NCBI GenBank assembly: GCA_017407365.1
Contig: JAFQWR010000224.1
Location: 1 to 5,934, forward strand
Source: Clostridia bacterium
GTDB lineage: Bacteria; Bacillota; Clostridia; Christensenellales; HGM11417
Length of the DNA stretch: 5,934 nt
Direction: 5' to 3'
Position numbers and translations under genes: made by a program. The notes beneath the pieces were generated by a model, which saw nothing but the letters and a program-made list of their open reading frames with translations, did not search any database and had not been told where the DNA came from. Positions 1 through 4,661 of the stretch are shown piece by piece; the stretch's first letter is position 1, and the number at the start of each line of letters is the position of its first letter.

Positions 1-158
1 CCGTTCTGTTCCTGATTACCTTCGTAGACGAGAAGGGCAATTTTATGGAGCTGAGCGTTTCCCGCGCATACTTTGATCTGCTGCTGGAAAACCAGACGGG
101 CGTGCTGATTTATTCGGGCAATCATTTTATTGACTTTGCCGAAGTAACGGAGCTGTAA
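1..158 (+). CDS. C-terminal end of a DUF2500-like protein (5' end outside window)
   Basis: Partial gene: 51 codons are visible in the frame that starts at base 3 and ends with TAA at 156-158. The start lies upstream of the window. The visible peptide reads as beta-rich: a strand 'VLFLITFVDE', then 'GNFMELSVSRAYFDLL', then 'TGVLIYSGNHFIDF'. This matches, from memory, the end of DUF2500 proteins (a Y/F-x-x-L after a strand, then G-x-L-x-Y-x-G-x-x-F-x-x-F). DUF2500 proteins are small, usually with one N-terminal membrane helix and an extracytoplasmic beta domain of unknown role. The membrane part cannot be seen here. The gene is followed 14 bases later by a bidirectional terminator and converges on the small cysteine-rich gene. 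The family call rests on about 50 residues and could be wrong; that the stretch is coding is better supported (open frame, plausible codon use, terminator just after the stop). Confidence 0.6.
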   Translation, partial: VLFLITFVDEKGNFMELSVSRAYFDLLLENQTGVLIYSGNHFIDFAEVTEL

Positions 159-172
159 AGCAACAACAAGAT

Positions 173-210
173 AAAAAAAGGACGGCTATTTTTCGCCGTC
201 CTCTTTTTTT
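173..210. terminator. Bidirectional Rho-independent terminator
   Basis: A 7-bp GC-rich stem, GGACGGC (180-186) pairing with GCCGTCC (195-201), closes an 8-base loop. A run of seven T follows on the plus strand (204-210) and seven A precede it (173-179), so the hairpin has a U-tract in either direction. It lies between two convergent genes, the DUF2500-like gene (plus) and the cysteine-rich gene (minus), and can end both transcripts. Confidence 0.9.
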
Positions 211-278
211 GCAAAAGCCGTGCCCCTATAAAAAAGGCGGCCTCTATCTGCGTTGGGCCACTCTGCCCTTTTCTTGGG

Positions 279-434
279 TTATACCTGCTGAAACGAGCCG
301 CACCAATGCATGGTTTCGGTGTCGCCCTTGGTGACCACGATGCAATCCTTGGTGCATTTGGTGCCTGCCTCATTATACAGACAGCACTCTACGTTACAGC
401 GCACGCCGCTGTTGCACTTACAGCCTTCGTTCAT
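279..434 (-). CDS. Small cysteine-rich protein, DUF1540-like (51 aa)
   Basis: A 51-residue protein with eight cysteines (C5, C7, C13, C17, C18, C27, C31, C45). The core reads C13-x3-C17-C-L-Y20-N21, then C27-x3-C31-I-V-V, then C45-G-S-F48. This resembles DUF1540, a short Firmicute domain with a C-x-V-x-x-C-x-Y-N start, a central C-x-A/K segment and a terminal C-x-S/T-F. DUF1540 has no established function; the cysteines suggest metal binding, which is inference. The start is ATG at 434-432, with a strong AAGGAG site (443-448 on the plus strand) 8 bases upstream. No signal peptide or membrane segment is visible, so a cytoplasmic location is likely. It is a single-gene unit on the minus strand: the upstream EIIC gene ends at its own terminator (545-588), and the downstream hairpin at 173-210 ends this one. 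The extra N-terminal C-x-C and the C17-C18 pair go beyond the usual core as I recall it. Coding status is well supported; the family name is somewhat less certain. Confidence 0.78.
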   Translation of the reverse strand: MNEGCKCNSGVRCNVECCLYNEAGTKCTKDCIVVTKGDTETMHWCGSFQQV

Positions 435-442
435 AGCTTAAT

Positions 443-448
443 CTCCTT
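443..448 (-). promoter_or_regulatory. Ribosome binding site of the cysteine-rich gene
   Basis: On the minus strand this reads AAGGAG, 8 bases before the ATG at 434. It is the main evidence that this very short frame is translated and that the start is correct. Confidence 0.75.
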
Positions 449-544
449 TTGTGGGTGATTCCCAACAGTATTTTGCCCGAAGTGCCCCTCGGTTATACCT
501 CTTTTATGACGGCTTTTTCTGCAAGGCATCATCTATTGAAGCGC

Positions 545-588
545 AAAAAAAAGGACGTACCCGCCCCCAAAAGAGGTGGTGTACGCCC
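545..588 (-). terminator. Rho-independent terminator of the EIIC gene
   Basis: On the minus strand GGGCGTAC (588-581) pairs with GTACGTCC (560-553): eight pairs including one G-U. Eight T follow directly (552-545). The loop is C-rich then G-rich and may fold further. The hairpin lies 45 bases past the EIIC stop codon and before the cysteine-rich gene, so the two minus-strand genes are separate transcription units. The plus strand lacks a comparable T-run after the stem, so it acts mainly leftward. Confidence 0.85.
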
Positions 589-633
589 TTTGCTTTTCTT
601 TATGACCTTGTATTCAGTAGCGGTGCTTCCGCC

Positions 634-1806
634 TTATAAATCCTGTAGCTTCATATCGCCATCCTTCAGCCAGCCCATTCTGCGCATAAAAAAGCTGACC
701 GCAAGGGAAATTGCCGCAGGAAGAACGAACAGCAAAAGCGCAATGGCAACGCCCAGCATAAGGGGGCTCATAATATCCTTGGACGCCTCGATGACGGAGA
801 ATACCCCCACCAGACCTGCCGTGCCCATACCGCTGCCTGCGGCAACGCATTCAAGCTGAAACAGACAGGTGGATACAGGACCTAAAACGGCAGACGCCAC
901 GATTTCGGGAAGCATGATGATTGGCTTGCGGAATACGTTGGGAATTTGCAGCATACTGGTGCCAAGCCCCTGTGCGATAAGTCCGCTGAATCCGTTTTCC
1001 TTATACGAGGTGACGGCAAAGCCAACCATCTGACAGCAGCAGCCAACCACCGCCGCGCCGCCGGGAAGCCCACCGAGCCCGATGGAAATACAGATTGCCG
1101 CAGAGCTTGTGGGAAGCGTGAGCAGAATACCCACCGTAACCGATATAATGATACCCATAAAAAAGGGTGCGGCATGGGTGGCGGCATCAATCATTTTGCC
1201 GAGTGCATTCATCAGCGCAATGACGGGCGGACACAGAAAGAAGGTAACGGCGGTTGCCACGGAAATTACCGCAAAGGGAAGCACGATGATATCCAGCTTG
1301 GTTTTACCCGTGAACAGTATACCGATTTCCGTGCCGATGACAGCGGCAAGATACGCCCCGATGGGGTCACCCGGGGAGGCGTTTTTTACAATGAAATCCG
1401 CACCCGTAATGAGAGTGCCGCCGCAGATTGCAGAGGCAAATGCACCCATCAGCCCTGCCACAGCGGCAGAAAAAACAACGAGGGGCTTTGCCTTTAAGCT
1501 GAGCGCAACCCCTGCGCCGATGCCTACGCCCGTGAGCACGCTTGCCACCTTGCCCGCAAGCACAAGTGCAGAGCCTACTGCGGTTTGCTCACCGATCAGA
1601 AGCCCCACCTGCTTTACGATAAGCCCCATGATGAGGGTGGCAAAAAGCCCCTGCGCCATACCGCCGAATGCGGTGATAAACCAGCGCTTTGCAAGAAGCT
1701 TAACCGTGTGGAAAAAGCGTGCACGCTTCGAGGGCTTTTGCTCCTCTTCCTGTGCGGAAGCGGTCTCCTGCCTCTCTTCTTCTGCTTTCATTTGCTCTTC
1801 TTTCAT
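634..1806 (-). CDS. PTS transporter subunit IIC-like membrane protein (PTS_EIIC_2 family, 390 aa)
   Basis: A polytopic inner-membrane protein of 390 residues. Residues 1-30 form a very charged, Glu-rich cytoplasmic tail ending in a basic patch (K-R-A-R). From about residue 41 the sequence follows the PTS_EIIC_2 family (PF13303): 'KRWFITAFGGMAQGLFATLI' at 40-59, 'GDPIGAYLAAVIGTEIG' at 146-162 then 'GKTKLDIIVLP' at 167-177, and many hydrophobic segments to about residue 375. EIIC proteins normally carry and phosphorylate sugars with EIIA and EIIB partners, but members of this family often stand alone and their substrates are mostly unknown. No EIIA, EIIB or sugar enzyme is in the window, so PTS activity is not shown. 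The start is ATG at 1806-1804, preceded by AGGAG at a 7-base spacing; an ATG 24 bases further upstream (1830) lacks a well-placed site. It is transcribed alone from the promoter at 1841-1869 and ends at the hairpin at 545-588. A cluster of three cysteines (256-258) lies in a glycine-rich segment. Confidence 0.85.
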   Translation of the reverse strand: MKEEQMKAEEERQETASAQEEEQKPSKRARFFHTVKLLAKRWFITAFGGMAQGLFATLIMGLIVKQVGLLIGEQTAVGSALVLAGKVASVLTGVGIGAGVALSLKAKPLVVFSAAVAGLMGAFASAICGGTLITGADFIVKNASPGDPIGAYLAAVIGTEIGILFTGKTKLDIIVLPFAVISVATAVTFFLCPPVIALMNALGKMIDAATHAAPFFMGIIISVTVGILLTLPTSSAAICISIGLGGLPGGAAVVGCCCQMVGFAVTSYKENGFSGLIAQGLGTSMLQIPNVFRKPIIMLPEIVASAVLGPVSTCLFQLECVAAGSGMGTAGLVGVFSVIEASKDIMSPLMLGVAIALLLFVLPAAISLAVSFFMRRMGWLKDGDMKLQDL

Positions 1807-1840
1807 AGCCGTTCTCCTGTCACACAGCATTTTCGGCTAT
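1805..1840. repeat. 7-bp inverted repeat flanking the EIIC start region
   Basis: ATAGCCG (1805-1811) and CGGCTAT (1834-1840) are perfect inverted copies 22 bases apart. Between them lie the EIIC ribosome binding site, and one arm overlaps the start codon. If transcribed in full, the arms would hide the site and the ATG. However, the predicted transcript starts near 1834, which would leave most of the upstream arm out of the RNA, so a DNA-level operator or chance is equally possible. Confidence 0.4.
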
Positions 1841-1869
1841 ATCCTACTCCTTTTTACGGGAAATGTCAA
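1841..1869 (-). promoter_or_regulatory. Promoter of the EIIC gene
   Basis: Read on the minus strand: a perfect -35 box TTGACA (1869-1864), a 17-base spacer, and a -10 box TAGGAT (1846-1841, four of six consensus bases). Transcription is predicted to begin near 1834, giving a leader of about 28 bases before the ATG at 1806. It points away from the pilT promoter; the two -35 boxes are 8 bp apart. Confidence 0.75.
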
Positions 1870-1877
1870 TCAAATCG

Positions 1878-1906
1878 TTGTGATACAGCGTGAATTATGT
1901 TATAAT
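1878..1906 (+). promoter_or_regulatory. Promoter of pilT
   Basis: A -35 box TTGTGA (1878-1883, four of six consensus bases), a 17-base spacer and a perfect -10 box TATAAT (1901-1906). Predicted start of transcription is about 1912-1914, giving a leader of roughly 28 bases before the ATG at 1941. This position rules out the in-frame GTG at 1890 as the translation start. Confidence 0.8.
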
Positions 1907-1920
1907 ATTTGTAATAACAT
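1897..1920. promoter_or_regulatory. Dyad over the pilT -10 box: candidate operator
   Basis: ATGTTAT (1897-1903) and ATAACAT (1914-1920) form a perfect 7-bp inverted repeat with a 10-bp spacer. The 24-bp site covers the -10 box and the predicted transcription start, the usual place for a repressor. I do not recognise the motif as that of a named regulator. The region is AT-rich, so a chance dyad is possible. Confidence 0.45.
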
Positions 1921-1940
1921 TTATGATGGGGATATGCCTT

Positions 1941-2960
1941 ATGACGATGGCGGAAATTTTATTGAAAACCGTTCACGATGACGCCTCCGACGCACTGCTT
2001 ACCGTTGGCGTTCCTCCTGCCTACCGCATTTACGGTAACTATCGCTTCGAAAACGAGCAGAAGCTGACTGCCGAGGGGATTTTTGATATGATCCGTGAGG
2101 TGGTCACGCCCGAGCAAATGGAGCGCTTTCTTTCGGAAAAGGAGCTTGACCTAGCAATTTCATACGAGGGTCTGCGCTTCCGTATGAACGCTTTTTTTCA
2201 GCGCGGAAAGCCTGCTGTTTCCTTGCGCTCCATCAACAACAGCGTAAAAAACTTTGAGACCCTCGGCATTCCGCCCATATTGAAGGCGTATTGCCAGAAA
2301 AAGCGCGGACTGATTCTTGTAACCGGGCCCACCGGCTCGGGCAAATCCACCACGCTTGCGGCAATTGTCAATCAGATCAACCAGACGCGCCCCTGCCACA
2401 TCATTTCGATTGAGGATCCCATCGAGTATTTCCACGACAACGACCGCTCCATCATCACCCAGCGTGAGGTGGGCACCGATACGCTGAGCTTTGCAAGCGC
2501 CCTGCGCGGCGCCCTGCGTGAGGACCCCGACGTTTTGCTCATCGGTGAAATGCGCGACCCCGAAACGATGGCAACCGCAGTAACCGCCGCCGAAACGGGT
2601 CACCTTGTAATCTCTACTCTGCACACCTCGGGCAGTGTGAATACGGTGGACCGTATCATCGACTCCTTCCCTGCCGCACAGCAGCAGCAAATCCGCTCTC
2701 AGCTTTCAATGAGCCTTCTGTGCGTGGTATCTCAGCAGCTGATTCCCCGTAAGGACGGCAAGGGCAGGGTGCCTGCTTTTGAAATTATGATCAACACCCC
2801 TGCAATTTCCTCGTTGATCCGCTCGGGCAAAACGTATATGATTGCCTCCTCCATCGACACGGGCACACGTGACGGAATGCAATCGATTGCCTCCTCCTTA
2901 AAGAATCTTGCCGCAAAGGGCATTATCTCGGACGAGGAGCTCCGTGCAAGGCTTGGCTAA
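1941..2960 (+). CDS. pilT: Type IV pilus retraction ATPase PilT (339 aa)
   Basis: A hexameric cytoplasmic ATPase of the secretion-ATPase superfamily that drives pilus retraction, as known for PilT. The N-terminal domain (about residues 1-105) opens with 'ASDALLTVGVPPAYRI' (15-30), the counterpart of the usual A-S-D-x-H-L-T-x-G stretch but without its histidine. The ATPase core shows a Walker A motif GPTGSGKST (129-137), an Asp box (S-I-E-D-P-I-E, 156-162), a Walker B region (D197 to E203 in 'DVLLIGEMRD') and a His box with H221 and H228. The C-terminal 'AISSLIRSGK' (288-297) matches the A-I-R-N-L-I-R motif typical of PilT and argues against PilB or GspE, which are also longer. The length suits PilT (about 340-370). 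Start ATG at 1941 was chosen because GGGG lies 9 bases upstream and the promoter's predicted start is about 1912; a further ATG two codons on (1947) is possible. No other pilus gene lies in the window, so the gene appears to be a single-gene unit. Confidence 0.93.
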   Translation: MTMAEILLKTVHDDASDALLTVGVPPAYRIYGNYRFENEQKLTAEGIFDMIREVVTPEQMERFLSEKELDLAISYEGLRFRMNAFFQRGKPAVSLRSINNSVKNFETLGIPPILKAYCQKKRGLILVTGPTGSGKSTTLAAIVNQINQTRPCHIISIEDPIEYFHDNDRSIITQREVGTDTLSFASALRGALREDPDVLLIGEMRDPETMATAVTAAETGHLVISTLHTSGSVNTVDRIIDSFPAAQQQQIRSQLSMSLLCVVSQQLIPRKDGKGRVPAFEIMINTPAISSLIRSGKTYMIASSIDTGTRDGMQSIASSLKNLAAKGIISDEELRARLG

Positions 2961-3030
2961 AAGCCCTCTAACGAAAAAAGCGCATTTTTTAAGCAACGCT
3001 CCCGACAAATAACCCGAGGGGCATTGCAGA

Positions 3031-3075
3031 GTGCGCACCCGCACAAGGCGGAAGCTTTATCTTGCTATGCGCCTT
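3031..3075. other. Two tandem stem-loops in the 3' region after pilT
   Basis: GTGCG (3031-3035) pairs with CGCAC (3040-3044) around a 4-base loop. Immediately next, AAGGCG (3045-3050) pairs with CGCCTT (3070-3075), with an inner AGC/GCT pairing. Neither has a T-run, so they are not terminators by themselves. They lie between the pilT stop (2960) and the terminator at 3091-3137. They may protect the 3' end or belong to a small RNA; no known RNA family is recognised. The rest of 2961-3030 shows nothing I can assign. Confidence 0.4.
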
Positions 3076-3090
3076 CCCCTTATTACAAAT

Positions 3091-3137
3091 AAAAAGAGAG
3101 CATTTCGGCGATGAACCGATTTGCTCTCTCTTTTTTT
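3091..3137. terminator. Bidirectional terminator between pilT and the yfcC-type gene
   Basis: AGAGAGCA (3095-3102) pairs with TGCTCTCT (3122-3129). After a small T/T internal loop, TCGG (3105-3108) pairs with CCGA (3116-3119). Seven T follow on the plus strand (3131-3137), and five A precede the stem (3091-3095), giving a U-tract for the minus strand too. It can end pilT rightward and the carrier operon leftward. Confidence 0.88.
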
Positions 3138-3179
3138 ATTTCAATATAAGCAATAGCGCTCTGCCTGCCCCCCGTTTTA

Positions 3180-4661
3180 TTACAGCCCGATGGCAACCGC
3201 AAGCATCAGAAATGCAAGCGACACCGCAAACAGAATCAGCTGGAACAGAATCGTCTTTTTGAACCATTCCGCAAGGCTGACGTCGGCAAGCCCAAGCCCC
3301 ACAAGCAGCGTTCCGCAGGTGGGATACAGCACGTTGGTGTAGCCATCTGCAAAGAGATAGGTGAGAATAATCACCGTTTTGCTGATGCCGTCGATAGGCG
3401 CAAGCGTGAGCATGGGGATAATCAGCACCGCCTTTGCAGAGGCACTCGGAATGAAGAACTCAATAATCAGCACGAAGATATACAGCAGGAACACCGCAAG
3501 ATAGGGCGAAATATTCGTGACGGAGTTGTAGAAATAGCGGAAGATGGTATGCAGAATATTGCCCTGCTGTGCAATATAGGTGATACCGAAGGCAATCATA
3601 ATGATGACGATGGAGGGCAGAACGTCCTTCACGCCCTTTACGAAGCTTTTGCCAAGACTGCGGTAGGAGCCGAGCAGAATTCTGCCTATGATTACGGTGC
3701 CCACGATAAATGCAACCGCCATAAACACCATGGCAAGCGATCTGACTGCCTCGATGGAGGTGGTGACGATAACCGACAAAAGCGCAATGGAAAACAGCGC
3801 AATAATCATACCTGCCTTGCGGATGTCCTCCTTATGCTCTGCCTCCGAAACCATCACAAAGCCCTCGACGTCGAATTTTTCCTTCGTCTGACGCTCGTCA
3901 CGCTTTGCAAGAAAGGTTAAAAACAGCGAGGTAATCACGTACATCACCGCAAAGATGATGCATCGGAACCACATACCGTCGGTGATGGCAACGCCTGCGG
4001 CGATGGAAGCCGTGCCCACGGTGAGGGGGTTGGTGATTGCCGTGGTAAAGCCTACGCCCGAGGCAATCAGCACAAAGGAAATTGCCGTAAAGCGCGACCA
4101 GTTGAGCGCCGTGCAGAGCATGGCAAAAACGGGGTATAAAATCAGCAGCTGCTCTTGCAGGCCGAACACGGCAGACAAAAGCATAATCACGCCGGTGATT
4201 ACCCATATTGCCGCAAAGCGCTTTGCCTGCAACTTTACCATTATCACACGCACGAGCGAAACGAGGCCTCCGCTTTCCTCAAGCACCTTGAACGTACCGC
4301 CAAGCACCAGCAAAAGTGCAATGATCATCAGCATATTAGAGCTGCTGCTACCAAAAAACAGCGACTCAATGGGCGAGGTCAGCCAGCGGTAAAAGGGCAG
4401 GCGAGAGGTGTTTTCGCCGCTTAAAAGCTCACGGTAGGAATCGGGAACAATCTGCTTGTTCAACGATTCGTCGGTGGTGTACTGATAAAACGGCAGATCC
4501 TTTTTTGTCTCGTCGGTGGTATAAACGGTATACCGCCCCGCAGGAATCACGTAGGTCAGCACGCCGACGGCGATGAGCACCACCAGCAGAATTGCAACCA
4601 CCGTGATAAAGCTTTTCAGCCCGAATTTGACCTTTACGTCCATTTCTGTTGCTTTACCCAT
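3180..4661 (-). CDS. YfcC/DcuC-family membrane carrier (493 aa)
   Basis: An integral membrane protein of the DcuC/YfcC group (PF03606), annotated as carriers of C4-dicarboxylates, basic amino acids or peptides; the true substrate cannot be read from sequence. The first helix (about 17-38) runs into 'TYVIPAGRY' (36-44), typical of the family, followed by an extracytoplasmic stretch to about 95. The two re-entrant-type motifs are visible: 'GVGFTTAITNPLTVG' (202-216) and 'EFFIPSASAKAVLIIP' (401-416), then 'FADGYTNVLYPTCGTLLVG' (437-455). A charged loop (about 253-283) divides the halves. In the second motif the familiar P-S-G-S-G-Q is P-S-A-S-A-K, which may affect specificity. Length suits the family (about 460-510). 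The start is ATG at 4661, with AAGGAG 7 bases upstream; a longer frame opening at 4718 has no such support. The ATG overlaps the end of the acyltransferase gene by 8 bp, so the two are probably co-transcribed and translationally coupled. The operon ends at the terminator at 3091-3137. Confidence 0.85.
   Translation of the reverse strand: MGKATEMDVKVKFGLKSFITVVAILLVVLIAVGVLTYVIPAGRYTVYTTDETKKDLPFYQYTTDESLNKQIVPDSYRELLSGENTSRLPFYRWLTSPIESLFFGSSSSNMLMIIALLLVLGGTFKVLEESGGLVSLVRVIMVKLQAKRFAAIWVITGVIMLLSAVFGLQEQLLILYPVFAMLCTALNWSRFTAISFVLIASGVGFTTAITNPLTVGTASIAAGVAITDGMWFRCIIFAVMYVITSLFLTFLAKRDERQTKEKFDVEGFVMVSEAEHKEDIRKAGMIIALFSIALLSVIVTTSIEAVRSLAMVFMAVAFIVGTVIIGRILLGSYRSLGKSFVKGVKDVLPSIVIIMIAFGITYIAQQGNILHTIFRYFYNSVTNISPYLAVFLLYIFVLIIEFFIPSASAKAVLIIPMLTLAPIDGISKTVIILTYLFADGYTNVLYPTCGTLLVGLGLADVSLAEWFKKTILFQLILFAVSLAFLMLAVAIGL

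Noticed and set aside
211..278. Hairpins such as GGGC/GCCC in the gap after the cysteine-rich gene
   Set aside because: Short stems without an adjacent U-tract; the hairpin at 173-210 is enough to end transcription.
492..497. TATAAC on the minus strand as a -10 box for the cysteine-rich gene
   Set aside because: No -35 box at 16-18 bases; the nearest TTGCAG is 21 bases away. A promoter must exist between 450 and 545, but I cannot place it.
449..859. Plus-strand open frame of 136 codons across the EIIC 3' end and terminator
   Set aside because: It crosses a clear terminator and the antisense of EIIC, and has no recognisable domain.
1807..1830. EIIC start eight codons upstream at ATG 1830
   Set aside because: AGGAG lies 16 bases before it, too far, and the predicted transcript start is only about 4 bases upstream. 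ATG 1806 has AGGAG at 7 bases.
1890..1940. Longer pilT start at GTG 1890 (or ATG 1923/1926), adding up to 17 residues
   Set aside because: GTG 1890 lies upstream of the -10 box at 1901-1906 and would not be transcribed from this promoter. ATG 1923 and 1926 have no ribosome binding site, whereas ATG 1941 has GGGG 9 bases upstream.
1082..1981. Long plus-strand open frame of 299 codons opposite the EIIC gene
   Set aside because: It is antisense to a well-supported membrane protein, has low-complexity Ala/Thr/Ser/Pro composition, no ribosome binding site that fits, and runs across the divergent promoter region.
3062..3262. Plus-strand open frame of 66 codons across the terminator at 3091-3137
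   Set aside because: It reads straight through the hairpin and into the antisense of the carrier; no good ribosome binding site.
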